From Paralithodes platypus (Eukaryota; Arthropoda; Malacostraca; Decapoda; Lithodidae): DNA of 64,000 nucleotides. The position numbers were made by a program, and so were the translations under genes. The notes below the pieces were generated by a model. It saw only the letters and a list, made by a program, of their open reading frames with translations. It did not search any database and was not told the DNA's origin. The stretch lies in assembly GCA_032716605.1 (NCBI GenBank), contig CM064506.1, forward strand, positions 20,487,794 to 20,551,793, in the 5' to 3' direction. Position 1 is the stretch's first letter. Each line of letters begins with the position of its first letter. Positions 9,545 to 20,000 of this stretch are shown piece by piece.

Positions 9545-9960
9545 CTTAAGGGAAGGTGTATACCTCGTGTGTTAGGAGTGCGATGACCTATGCCTCGGAG
9601 ACGTGGCCGGTTAAAGCGGAGGATATCAAGAGAATGGAACGGAATGAGAAAAGAATGGTGAGATGGATGTGTGGGGTTAAACTCAGGGACGGGGTATCGA
9701 GTGAGGAATTAAGAAGGCGTCTGGGCATTAGGAGTGTCAGTGAAGTGATGCGTACGAGCCGACTTGGTTGGTTTGGACACGTGGAGAGAATGAATGATCA
9801 GAACTGGGTGAAGAAATACCGGACTGTGAACGTGGGGGGATCTGCGCGTAGGGGTGGACCTAGAATGACGTGGGCTCAGGTACTCCGATCCGATCTCAAA
9901 ATAAAGAACTTGACAACAGAGGCAGCTCTTGACAGGGCCGCCTGGAAAGCCGCCATTTAG
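9545..9960 (+). pseudogene. LINE reverse transcriptase C-terminal fragment
   Basis: Open stretch encoding SAMTYASETWPVKAED, KRMVRWMCGVKL, TSRLGWFGHVERM and LKIKNLTTEAALDRAAWK. The W-x-GH-ERM segment is the typical C-terminus of RTE/Jockey-type RT proteins. 5'-truncated: only the last ~135 residues remain. Confidence 0.75.
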
Positions 9961-10247
9961 GATGTGAGACTGTACCCACTTTCTCTGTGGACAAAACGGT
10001 CTTAAACTTGTATTTATGTATGGATGTACTGTATATATGTACAGTATGTACAGTAGGTAGAATGGAGGTAGAATAAGAAGTGTCAAGTCAGCTCTAGCCA
10101 TCAAGTTTAAAATAGGTAGAGTTAAATTAGTTATAAGTTATGTTGGTCATTATGTCTTAAGTACGTAGGATTCAATTACAGTACTGTTATTTATGCTAAT
10201 CAAGTTTTAATTCCAATTAATACATGTTATACTTTCCCTTGTCCTAG

Positions 10248-10328
10248 GTGTGGTGTGATGCATCCATAGAATCCGGTGAGATAGACGGTAGCCTCACTAT
10301 ATCCTTGGGTAACATATTCTCCCACAAG
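10248..10328 (+). CDS. MANBA: Beta-mannosidase exon 6, left part
   Basis: Acceptor GTCCTAG, phase 0. Encodes VWCDASIESGEIDGSLTISL and then GNIFSHK up to the point where a SINE-like element begins. The original exon continues in the same frame at 10665 (GVTATVQDYQAVLEA); the combined spacing from here to the WWP motif of exon 7 equals the family spacing within a few residues, which is the main evidence that one exon was split. An alternative donor GGTAACA at 10309 could remove the insert. Confidence 0.8.
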
Positions 10329-10616
10329 AAGGGTCTCTTCCGTGGATTGACCTCCCAATCTACCAAGATTGGAAGCCAAAGTGTCACATTTTTCCCTTGC
10401 CCCTCAACTTTCTCTTCATAATTGCTGAGGGGCACAGGGCCCTGGGTGGGGCTTTGGTTTCCCGGGCGTTTTCACACCCTCCTCAGCTCCCCGCCATGGA
10501 GTGGCTTCGGTCACCTAGGCTTTATTGTGGTCGGCAGGGAGGGTTCTGTGAGGGCGCTCGGTTATGGCCTTGGCCGTGCTCGGGGCCTTGGGGCTGTTCG
10601 GCCAGACCGCTTGGGG

Positions 10617-10663
<47 letters not shown>

Positions 10664-10664
10664 G
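10329..10664 (+). mobile_element. SINE-like retroposon with (AAC)15 tail, inside exon 6
   Basis: About 330 bp, flanked by ACAAG on both sides (10324-10328 and 10660-10664), ending in fifteen AAC units (10617-10661). A second copy lies inverted at 41800-42110, which confirms that it is a dispersed element. The element contains an in-frame stop when read from exon 6. It has no protein-coding capacity of its own and no obvious tRNA boxes; origin unknown. Confidence 0.75.
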
Positions 10665-10727
10665 GGAGTCACCGCCACCGTCCAAGATTATCAGGCGGTA
10701 CTGGAGGCAAGCTACACTATAGATGAG
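10665..10727 (+). CDS. MANBA: Beta-mannosidase exon 6, right part
   Basis: Encodes GVTATVQDYQAVLEASYTID and a final Glu; donor GTAAGG, phase 0. The frame is continuous with the AAC tail, giving a run of fifteen Asn codons if splicing used the AG at 10604-10605. Confidence 0.8.
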
Positions 10728-10909
10728 GTAAGGTCATAGAGGCATGGTGTCTTAATGGGGCAATGTTGTTTGAAGACTGAAATTAATTCATATTATCACC
10801 AACCCACCAATTACATTAACTTACAAATAAACCTAATTAATTTTGTATTGGGTGGTGTTGATTTATGGAGGCTGCAGCCTGGAATTGAGTAAAGTTTTGT
10901 TATGGTACT

Positions 10910-11040
10910 TTATTGTTTTAGCACTGATTACGTTGGTGTAGGTGCAGATATTGAAGGGGGACTTTATTGAGTCTTGCTGAGGTGTGGTTAGCATTATGCC
11001 ATCAGCCATAGTGATGACATGGGGTAGTTTTGTGTTGGTT
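10910..11040 (+). repeat. F repeat copy
   Basis: Shares GGGGGACTTTATTGAGTCTTGCTGAGG..GGTTAGCA..ATCAGCCA with copies at 41190-41345, 42940-43135 and 43150-43330. Unknown class, about 150-180 bp. Confidence 0.5.
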
Positions 11041-11089
11041 TATAGTGAGCTCCAGTACGAGGATATGCTTTAGTTGTTTATTATGATTT

Positions 11090-11302
11090 TCATGGTGGGT
11101 TACCCCATTAGTTTGGTGATTTTAACACATTACACCCCATTAGGGTTTCTGTTTTTTTTTTATGGCAAGCAATAGCGAGCCCATACAAATTTAGCTTAAA
11201 GGCAGCTGTCTCAGCATCCTCTCTGCATGCTTTCAAAAATAGACTTGATATACACTGGCAGTTCTATCATTACTCAATAGTAATAATAATAATAATAATA
11301 TT
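11090..11302 (+). mobile_element. R1 fragment followed by LINE C-terminal fragment with (AAT)n tail
   Basis: 11090-11195 is an R1 fragment (ACCCCATTAGTTTGGTGATT, GGCAAGCAATAGCGAGCCC). 11196-11275 encodes SASSLHAFKNRLDIHW, a common C-terminal signature of LINE RT proteins (FKxRLDxxW), followed by TAATAATAAT at 11280-11302. Confidence 0.5.
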
Positions 11303-11622
11303 TATTCAGTTAGCATTTTACAGAGTTGGTACCACATAGTATGTTACAAATATGACATGTACCAGCCTTGCATAATTCCAACTAAGGATAGCCCAATAAG
11401 GCCGTTAGGCGTATTTCCATTGGGGTCCTTGTGGGATTAGGTTAGCTGGGGAAATGGGGAGGATAAAGAAATAGATACTTTAGAGAAAGTATTTCTAGGG
11501 GTTTATTTTAAGATACCTTACATCCTATAGTAAATATCAGTAATCCGTAATCAGTAATCATTTCAGATTGGTTTGTCTATCTCTTATGTCGTATTTAGTA
11601 GTAGACATAAGCTTGGTGCCGT

Positions 11623-12990
11623 AAAGTGGGGTAACTTCATACTGCGGTGATAACTTCGGACATCGGCGATAATAAGTAATTAGACATTGTCATTATATAA
11701 TGGAAACACTTTTTATTGTTTTTTTTTTTTTTTTTTTGTGGGGTCCGTTTAGAGAAATGGCAAAGGAAGAGCATGTAAAAGTCCTAGGAAACTGACATGA
11801 GTATATGTACACTAAAAAAATATTATATATATGACGAAAATATGTACATTTTTCGCTACCCTGCCAAACTTCTATCGCCTTGAAGAAATTTGTTTGTATG
11901 AATGATGTTGTGACTGATATAATTTTGTAGTAACATTACCAGAGACAACATCCACCAAAGGAAATTTGTTACACTTGTATAACGCTCTAGCTAGAACACT
12001 ATCATTTAGCCGATTGTGTTTTAAAAAAAAAACTTGCTAACTTCGGACATGGAACAAAACAATCGTTTGTTATTATTTGCCCTATGAAAATCATTCATAA
12101 TACTTGTCCATCATTAACATGGTGGTAAAAGATCAAATAATCATTCTCCGAGTCCAAAAACCCATAAAAATATGCTAATATGCTAACCGATTTATGTATT
12201 TCGGATAATTCTGGATATATAATATATGTAAATTAGGAGAGGCATATATCTTGTCAAAAAATTTTTTTACCTGCCGAAAGAAACACCAACAAATACGTTA
12301 TACCTATAAAAATGCTCAAATTCATAAAAGTGTATATGCAGTGATATAGTATACAATACTATACATACCTATATATTTTCACTAGGCCTAGTTAATTTTC
12401 GAGTTATTGATTAGACAGCATTGGTTATTTTTCCTGCTCAATATTTTCTAAGAGTGAGCTCAATGCCTAACGAGAACAGATCCAAACAGAATATATGTTA
12501 AACATCGTATATATCCCCCTCCTATACTGATTATACAGGCCTAAAAGTATTGACTGTGCATTTTCCACTAAAACATCGGACAGGAATAAGCAGCAATAAT
12601 AAAATATTCATATAAAATAGTAGGAGCCGAAAAATGAATGAAATAAAGCCACGAACGTACGTCCGAAGTTCTCCTCCGTTTGTCCGGAGTTCTCCTCCGT
12701 TTGTCCGGAGTTATCCCAGCTTTCTTGGCAATCATTTTCCATAAGAAATCACCTATGTCCGAAGTTATCCATACATGTCCGAAGTTTTCAACTTTTCAAG
12801 CAAACTTCGGACATCATTTAGGATAAGGATAGCTCTCTTATTATGGGGGATAATTTTAGGAGGCTTCATGGACTACGGCGCACTATCACCATACATCACT
12901 TGACCTAGTTAAATCTCTATAATGTGTTTACACTCAGGAGCAATTGTTTAAAAACATCGAAAAATTTCCGAAGTTACCCCATTTTACGGG
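11623..12990. mobile_element. Non-autonomous TIR element with repeated TCCGAAGTTA motifs
   Basis: Inverted ends: GCCGTAAAGTGGGGTAACTTC at 11626 and its near complement GAAGTTACCCCATTTTACGG at 12968-12987. The AT-rich interior carries at least ten copies of TCCGAAGTTA or its complement TAACTTCGGA, concentrated within the outer few hundred bases (11640-11665, 12047, 12661-12720, 12757-12810). Such subterminal repeats are typical of transposase-binding sites in hAT/CACTA-like elements. No coding frame. Its right end abuts the last codon of the CR1-like LINE, so one interrupted the other. Confidence 0.6.
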
Positions 12991-15377
12991 TGCTCCCTTC
13001 TCGCAGGTGTCCGGTTCAGGTGTTCCTTCAGGCTACGTCTGAAGGAATACAGTGTTCTCTTTTCACGGACTGACTGGGGTAGGTCGTTCCAGTCTTTGAT
13101 GGCAGTGAAGAAGAATGTTTGCTTACCCTGTCCTTGGATTCTCGGGACCTTAAAATTAAACATCCTGTTTCTTGTATTATGTCCACTCCTCTCATTTGCT
13201 TTAACAAAATCATTCTTTAGATACTCTGGAGCTCTGTCATAGAAAATTTTGAAGGCATTAGTGAGCCTGATTTGTTTGGCCCTGTCAGAGACATTGAGCA
13301 TACCTAGTGACTGAAGTTGTTCCTGGCCAACATGTGATCTGGGTCCTAGGTTCAGCATGAACCTAACCATTTTATTTTGAGTGACCTGAAGTTTGTGCTG
13401 TGCTGATTTAGATGATGCAGAGTACCAGGATGACACAGAATAGTCAAAATGACATTGAACAAGCGCTTGGCAGAGGGTCTTTTTGGTCGCCGCGGGCAAG
13501 CATCCCACCTGTCTATACAGGTATTTTATACGTGCTCTACACTTACTCAGGATAGATTCCAAAATTGTTTCATCTGACAAACTCGCGTCCAGTTTTAGTC
13601 AGAGATATTTAACTTGTGACACTGTTGTTATAGGAATATCATTACAGTTGACCGAGAAGCCCACAATGTCTTTCAGTTTGCGTTTTGTTCCACATAAGAT
13701 GGCTTCCGTCTTGCCCAGGTGAAGAGATAGTCTATTGTCCACTAGCCATTCACTACATGATTCTAGTTCTTTGGAAAGTGAAGCGGCAATACTTATTGGG
13801 TCTTTTCCTGAAACCAGAAGCACGCTGTCATCTGCATACAGTAATAATTTACATGAGACGCTCAGTTCCATGTCGTTCACATAACAGAGAAAGAGTAAGG
13901 GACCAAGGATGCTTCCCTGTGGGACCCCACAGTTAATTGGCATAGGATCAGATATATTATCATCAATTTTGACTTTTTGGGTTCTACCACTAAGATAAGA
14001 TTTAAACCAGTTCACAGACCCTATGCCCATTGCTTGTAGTTTATTACATAGGATATCATGGTCTACTGTGTCAAACACTTTTTGTAGATCAAGAAGAACC
14101 ATACCGGTGTAGTTACCTTTAGACATTTTTTTAAGAATGTGATCCGTTAAGTGGATGAGACAGGAGTCTGTCGAGTACATGCATCTGAAACCTGATTGAA
14201 ACTTATAGAATAGATCATTTTGTTTGAGGTAGTGTTCAATTTGGGTGTATACCGCTCTTTCAAGGATTTTAGATACAATACATAATATGCTAACTGGTCT
14301 GTAGTTGCCAACTTCTAGTTTATTTCCTTTCTTGAATAGAGGGGTTACAATAGCTTCCTTCAGTTCAGCAAGTACAGTGTTGGTGTTAATTGACAAGTTG
14401 ATGATGTGGGTTAGGGGGCCTGCTATACCAATGGCTCCATCTCGTAGAAATTTGTCAGGAATTTTGTCTGGTCCTGTGCTTTTATGTACATTTAGGTTAG
14501 ACAGCTTGTCAAAAGTGTATTTTGGTGTAACATTTTGCAATCCAAATGTGTTCGGGTGTATGTCTTTATCTCTGTAGAAATTTCGAAAGGTGGCCGTTGT
14601 TGTCGTGTATTTATTGAGAGGTTGAGGTAGGTTCTGTGCAAGTGTGTTTGCTATGGCGGTGAAGAAGGAGTTGAAGTAGGTTGAAATTTGTCGTTTATCG
14701 TGGCAAACCTGATCATTAATGGTGAGAGCAATATTAGTGTTAGACGAATCCCTTGTCTTGTTGCTGTAGCCTGTTGTTTTTAGGTGCCTCCATAGTTTCT
14801 TTGGGTTATTCTGATATTCCTCTGCCTTATTGTGAAAATAATTAGTTTTCGCTGATTTTATTTTCCTACTTAGTTTATTCCTGGCCCTGTTGAACTCATG
14901 TTTCAGACCTTGATCCTGTCTATGTTTCGCTAGCTTTTTTAACAGATTGTCTCTGTGTTCCAGATGGTGTAGTATGTCATTGTTGATCCATGGGTCTGAC
15001 CTTGCTTTAATTCGTATGTCTTTCAGAGGAGCTATTTCGTCTAGGATGTTTGTGATGATGGTTCTGAAGCCAACCCATGCGTCATTAACGTTTGTACTTC
15101 CAAACACTGGAGACCAGTCTGTATTCCATAAAATGTCCAGAAATGTTTCTTTATTGTAGTTTCTGAGTGACCTTGTTTTGATAACCTTGTGATTCTCTAG
15201 GGTAATTTTTGTGGTTTTCCGTGTGCAATATGTGACGAAGTGATCACTTATCCCAGTCTGTATAACCCCTGATTGGGATATTTTGTCCTCTCTGTTACAG
15301 TTTATGTGGTCTAATATTGTGGCAATGTTCTCAGAGATACGTGTGGGGGTTGTGATGAGTTGTTTGTGATTGTGCAT
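12984..15377 (-). pseudogene. CR1-like endonuclease C-terminus and reverse transcriptase
   Basis: Encodes, in order, GNYRPVSILCIVSKILERAV, FQSGFRCMYSTDSCLIHL, MVLLDLQKVFDTVDHDIL (motif A), GVPQGSILGPLLFLCYVND, LLLYADDSVLLV (catalytic YADD at about 13815-13860) and the C-terminal YLYRQVGCLP..., FKIFYDRAPEYL, WNDLPQSVR. A single TGA at 13599 falls between VKYL and LKLDASLSDETIL. Otherwise open. Confidence 0.85.
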
Positions 15378-15390
15378 TGTCAGTATATGC

Positions 15391-17361
15391 CTATATTCTC
15401 GTACAAGCTGTTTGTTTGTAACACAGGTTAAAATCCCCTAGTATGATGGATTCATTCCGAGGGTCTAGCGATGACAAAGTTCGTTCAAATTTGGTCAAGA
15501 ATTGTGTGTCGTCTGGTGGCCTATAGCATACCCCAATTGTGATGGGTCTTGTCCTCGGCAGGTGTAGGTCGATCCACAGAGCTTTGTGATTTTCTACATG
15601 GAGGTCGGTCCTAGTTGTGTGTGTGAGGTTGTTTTTTACATACAGACATACTCCTCCCCCATGCCTATTGCGATCATTCCTAACCATATTGAAACCTTGA
15701 ATGTTTATTTCACCATCGTTTATACTTGAATCCAGCCAGGTTTCTGTGATTGCAATGATTGAAGCTTTGGCCTTATTAGCTAACAAGTTTATTTCGGACA
15801 ATTTATGGTACATTGATCTGGCGTTAATGTGGATAAGATGGAACCCTTTGTTGGTGAACACTCTGTATTCATCTTTGATTTTAAATGTGTCTTGGCTGGA
15901 TTCTGAGTTGTTAATACTTGAATCATTTACATTAATATTCGGTAATGAATGCAAGGCACACTTATTGCAAAGGAATTCCCGTTCTTCACTGTTGGTCTTC
16001 TTAGAGATGCACTTCATGTGAGCTACATGTTTACACTTTACACAGTTTTGGATCTTCTGACGTCGTGTTATGAGTGATTCACAAATAAAACAAATGGTTT
16101 TGTGATGTTGTACAGCTGAGTTCCTACATTTAATGCATTCAACTTCGTTTCTACTGTTAATGTAAGTACATCGGTTATGAACAATTTCATTACAACTGTT
16201 GCATTGTAAAAGTGAACTCCTATTGTTGAAACCAATATTACAGACTATACATAGTTTTTTCTTACTGTTTATCATACGACTGGAGGTGTGGTTTGGTCCG
16301 CGTCGATCAGCTGTTTGTGCGGGAGAGGGCGGGGGATACTCGCGGTCGGGCTGTGGTTGTTTGCTGTTGTTGTTGTTGTTGTTTTCGTTGTCCGTTGATG
16401 CTGCTTCCCTGTTGATGTATTTGCGAGTGCTACCTGTTTTTATTGTTGTTCTTGTTGCATGTTGTGCTACTTGGGTCGCCGATATCTGTGGTATTAATGG
16501 TAATGCTGCGGGTAATGTAGTGTTGGTGGAGTGGGTAATAGCTAATTCCCTACATTTATCGCATTCCACTTTTTTTCTGCTGGTAACATAAGTACATCGA
16601 TCGTGTACTGTTTCATTACAAATACTACATTGTGATGTTGGATTCCTTTTGTTGAATCTAATATCGCACACTGTATATAGCTTCCTTTTATTGTTCGTCG
16701 TACGTCTGGCGGTGTGGTGATCAGCTGTGCTAGGGTGTAAGCGCGGGGGTTGGGGACTGTCTGTGGCTATGTCTCCCCCTATGACCCCCCCCAGCCCCAC
16801 CTGTATTTGCTGTTTGATGATGTTGTCCTTATTCCTGGCTGCTGATGCTGCTCCATTGTTGATGTTGTTGCGACTGATACCTTTCTTCCTAGCTGCTCAG
16901 GTTACATGTTGAGCCACCGATAGTGTTGGGTTGTGTTGTGGGTTGAATTGGAGCGTGACGGGAGACTGGGTCGCCGACCATGTTGGGTTGTGTTGTGGGT
17001 TGAATTGGAACGTGACGGGAGGCTGGGGTACCTGTAGACCCGGTTTGTAATAACAAATTTTTCTGCTAGGGACTGTTGAAATGACGGTGTCTGTCTTACT
17101 TGGTTGGTGGTGAGGTTTCTTCAATGTTGAACTCGGGCCGGGGTTGGTCTCTACATCTCCGCAGCTAATTAGAGTGTAGCACAATAGGTGTTGTAGTGAG
17201 GTTGTGCCAGAGTACTTGCCAAGCCGCTGCATCTTCCCGATATATGAACTTGACCAGGCAGGAATGGTGACAGAAGGTTCACTTATGTGTGATTTCTGTG
17301 TGACGAGGTCCCTCAATACTTGTTTAGTGTTGACCTGGTACACTACCGGTCCCCTCTGCAC
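15391..17361 (-). pseudogene. CR1-like ORF: 2A motif, PHD fingers, endonuclease
   Basis: Frame interrupted only by a TGA at 16897. Residues 67-76 of the first part read CGDVETNPGP. A short duplicated segment (PVTFQFNPQHNPT / PVTLQFNPQHNPT) follows. After the TGA come three cysteine/histidine fingers of C4HC3 style (CSICNETVHDRC..., CNSCNEIVHNRC..., CVKCKHVAHMKC...), a poly-Asn linker, and an endonuclease domain with HINARSMYHKLSEIN, ITETWLD and IILGDFN. The frame breaks after GDFNL and continues in the RT frame. No ATG was found for the very N-terminus; the open stretch extends a little upstream to a TAG. Confidence 0.75.
17134..17163 (-). other. 2A-like ribosome-skipping motif in LINE
   Basis: Encodes CGDVETNPGP, matching the consensus D-V/I-E-x-N-P-G-P, preceded by a hydrophobic HLLCYTLIS. 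In known 2A peptides the ribosome skips the Gly-Pro bond and releases the upstream product, so this LINE would make a ~75-residue leader and a separate main polyprotein. Confidence 0.8.
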
Positions 17362-17527
17362 CTTTATATCGGCACAGCCCCTCTGGATGTTGAGGAGGAT
17401 GATACACAGGGAGAGAGCTACTGGGTATCACTTCCTGCACACCGCCTAATACGGTACATATTGATCGTGCACCTTATGAATAGTTTTGACCATCTAAAAG
17501 GCCTATTTGATAATCTATATTTTATTA

Positions 17528-17640
17528 ATTTCACCCCAACACCAAACACCTCTAATGAAATTAATGAAAGCATATATGTGATCCACCGGGATTCGAACCT
17601 GGGTCATCACACAGATTTTTAAACACTTAATGCAGATAAT
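17528..17640 (-). mobile_element. tRNA-derived SINE (SINE-A), inverted
   Basis: Inverted B-box GGATTCGAACC at 17590 and the shared TTAATTTC..ACACCAAACACCTC body; see 8158. Confidence 0.55.
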
Positions 17641-17644
17641 GCAG

Positions 17645-17830
17645 TTTTTAACGCTATACACTCCCTTAATTAACAGGGTTAGGGGGTGCCCTTGTTACAG
17701 GAACTTTACTGGACATTTGCCACAAATCAATAGACCGAGCTGCCCAAACTCTTGCCGTCTACCAATGACACGGGGTGGGATCAAACTGCAGACCCTTGAA
17801 TCAGCAGTCAGATATGCTACCTTGGTATTA
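17645..17830 (-). mobile_element. tRNA-derived SINE (SINE-B), inverted, diverged
   Basis: Inverted relative of the SINE-B at 19776: shares the blocks around ACAGGAACTTTACTGGACA, CTACCAATGAC and GGATCAAACTGCAGACC. Confidence 0.45.
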
Positions 17831-17873
17831 TTTATTATGTATTATTATTATTTATTATTATATATTATTTTAG

Positions 17874-18045
17874 AACGAGGTAGACATGTGGTGGCCCAAT
17901 GGTTACGGTGAGCAGCCCCTGTACCAACTGACTGCCTTGTGGACCGACACCAACCAGCTCGAGGAATCCACCAAGTCCGTCCGTGTGGGCTTCAGGACCG
18001 TCGAGCTTAACCAAGACTTTATCGACCCCAGTGATGAAGCTAAGG
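17874..18045 (+). CDS. MANBA: Beta-mannosidase exon 7
   Basis: Acceptor ATTATTTTAG, donor GTAAGG, phases 0 and 1. Encodes MWWPNGYGEQPLYQLTALW and VGFRTVELNQDFIDPSDEA; the WWPNG motif and the GFRTVEL segment are highly conserved in GH2 beta-mannosidases. Confidence 0.95.
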
Positions 18046-18111
18046 GTAAGGAAAAGAAATTGTGTGTAAGAGAGAGTGATTGAGAGAGAAACACCAAGCA
18101 GATCAGCAAGT

Positions 18112-18155
18112 TGGTCAAGCTGAACCAAGACTTTATTGACCCTAGGGAAGAGAGA
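18112..18155 (+). repeat. MANBA: Duplicate of the end of exon 7 inside intron 7
   Basis: Encodes KLNQDFIDPREE in one frame, close to ELNQDFIDPSDE of exon 7 (about 31 of 36 bases identical), and runs into a GA microsatellite. No donor follows. Confidence 0.7.
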
Positions 18156-18494
18156 GAGAGAGAGTGAGAGAGTGAGATTGCAGTGAGATAGAGAGGGATG
18201 GGGATTGCAGTGTGTGTTCCTGTCATGGCCTTTACAGGAACGCCCCCAGGTTACTTTGTCAAGATATACTTCTTTTGCCTATGCCACAATGCCAGAATTG
18301 ATACAATTGTTATAAAAGTATATCGGTAATTCAGAAGTGGCCAGATTAGAGTTGCAGACTTGCAGAAGAATGTAAATACTGTACATTATTTGAGTAACTC
18401 GACAACTTAGCTCAAATGCCTGCCAAACACAGCAAACCAAACAATGCCTATAATCACAACATAAATATTAGCAGTCTACGCAGTTCTCAGTTTT

Positions 18495-18552
18495 ATGTTA
18501 TGTTGTACCCAGGTCGCCACTACCGGGTAATTGTAAACAAAATAATGTAAAG
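18495..18552 (+). repeat. MANBA: Duplicate of the start of exon 8 with its acceptor
   Basis: A CCCAG acceptor-like end followed by a sequence reading GRHYRVIVNK, 25 of the first 28 bases identical to exon 8 at 19491. It degenerates after about 30 bases. Confidence 0.7.
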
Positions 18553-19142
18553 GACTCGTCTTTCGTTTGACACCCTGTTCAGTCTTTATATCCATGTTCT
18601 GTTGTTCCCAGGTTTGTTAATTGCGGGAGGCCCTTCTTAACCCTTCCTACCCGGCTGTCATTTTAAAAGGCAACCGCGGCAGATGGGCCGGTACCCGGGT
18701 GTCCTATTAAAATCCGTAAACTTGAAAGCCTATTAAGCTTGGTCTGAACGCCGTGCGTCCGACGCATGTAAACAAAGCCGATCGTTGCGTCACCGCACCT
18801 CCGAAAACAATAAGGAGACGTCGGATCAATGTTATTGTTGTGACGTAAGACGAAATTAGTGTCTGAAAAGCTCCGATATTGTCAATATCGCGGAAAAATT
18901 TGCTCCACTGAAATCGTCATCACAACTGAACCAGTTGACTTACAGAGCTCTACTCAACGCCAGTCTACAGATTGAAAACCGCACTACGTTTATAGATGCG
19001 TGAGAAATTTCTAGCAGTTAAAATGAACAAAAATACGGTAGTCTAGGCCTAGACGTTTTTCGGCCAGATCGCCCGGATACGACCTCCGTCCTTTGGAGGA
19101 CCAGCCCGGGCCACGAGGGTTAAACTGAATACAATTGTCTAT

Positions 19143-19356
19143 TATAGTCCGTTCATTCTAGGTTGGCCAAAAATCCTAACCTCTAACCTCTGTAACTCAA
19201 AAAGGGCTAGAGCAAATGATTAGTCAATTTATACACATATTCCTTAGCCAAGTCTTCCTATTTGGTAGAAATATTAGCTCGATTACTCTAGTCCTTTTTG
19301 AGTATTGAGAGGTTAGGGGTTACGATTTCTGCCCAACATAGAATGAACGGACTACT
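19143..19356. mobile_element. Foldback MITE (TAGTCCGTTCATTCTAGG ends)
   Basis: Nearly palindromic 210-bp element: left end TAGTCCGTTCATTCTAGGTT and right end the complement ATAGAATGAACGGACTA. Other copies: 24545-24757 and, degraded, 35515-35735. Confidence 0.65.
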
Positions 19357-19490
19357 GTATAGTAGCCAGTATAAAATGAAAAGGACGGAACTGGTACTGA
19401 ACGGGTTAAGAACGATGGTAAAAATATAATAAATTCATTCAACTCTTCACACAACATTGCTCCTGTTTGACTCTGTTTTGTTGTTCGCAG

Positions 19491-19673
19491 GTCGCTACTA
19501 CCGGGTAATCGTGAACAACGTGCCGATGTTCATGAAGGGGAGCAACTGGATCCCCGCCCACATCTTGCCAGAGGAGGTCACCCCGATCGTTGCTGGAGGC
19601 AGCCGCTGACACCCACCAAAACTGTATTAGGGTGTGGGGTGGCGGGATATACGAGTCTGATGTCTTCTATGAG
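19491..19673 (+). CDS. MANBA: Beta-mannosidase exon 8, with frame break
   Basis: Acceptor TTGTTCGCAG, donor GTAGGG. The first part encodes PMFMKGSNWIPAHILPEEVT, the second, one base offset, encodes LLEAAADTHQNCIRVWGGG and IYESDVFYE. Read from exon 7 the frame stops at TGA 19607. Compared with the family spacing between VT and RVWGG (19 residues) about 11 bases appear to be missing at 19583-19589. KGSNWIPA and RVWGGGIYE are hallmark GH2 motifs. Confidence 0.9.
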
Positions 19674-19682
19674 GTAGGGTTC

Positions 19683-20000
19683 GTCTGCTATGTTATCAAC
19701 ATCACCATCATTGTCATCAACACCATCAACATCACTATCATCACCAGCATCATACTTATCATCATCATCATATTCAGCCACAGGCCGTAGCTCGATTGGT
19801 AGAGCGTTCGCCTGCTAACCGTGAGGTTGACGGTTCGAGCCTCGGGCCAGCCAGTGAGTTATTGGCAGATGTCAGTGCTGTTGGTGAACGGTGCGGTCTA
19901 GCAATCTGTGGCAACTATTCACTAAGTCCCTGATTCATCAGGGCACCCACCCTAGCCTTGCTATTCAGCAGGGAGTGTATGGTGGTAAAAACTGCATCAT
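19683..20000 (+). mobile_element. SINE-B with tRNA-Ser-like head
   Basis: 19783-19849 folds like a tRNA: D-arm GCTCGATTGGTAGAGC, anticodon loop CTGCTAA (GCT, Ser), T-arm with GGTTCGAGCC. It is followed by a body (GAACGGTGCGGTCTAGCAAT, CAGGGCACCCACCCTAGC, GGGAGTGTATGGTGGTAAAA) that recurs inverted at 33490-33710 and 17645-17830, and is preceded by an (ATC)n tract. The tRNA part lacks a full acceptor stem match, so a SINE head is preferred over a tRNA gene. Confidence 0.65.

Larger units (their letters stand above)
12984..17440 (-). mobile_element. CR1-like LINE, nearly full length
   Basis: One frame-related coding system on the minus strand: a 2A-like N-terminus, three PHD-like zinc fingers, an AP-type endonuclease, then an RT and C-terminal domain. 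Damage is light: TGA codons at 16897-16899 and 13599-13601 and one frameshift near 15385. The 3' untranslated region and tail are missing because a TIR element begins at the final codons. PHD-containing ORFs, 2A motifs and this EN/RT style are known from CR1-group LINEs. Confidence 0.8.

Noticed and set aside
10422..10739. Stand-alone gene with poly-Asn
   Set aside because: The frame is the SINE body plus its AAC tail fused to exon 6; not an independent gene.
19783..19849. Functional tRNA-Ser gene
   Set aside because: Embedded in a dispersed repeat body with other copies, acceptor stem imperfect; treated as a SINE head.
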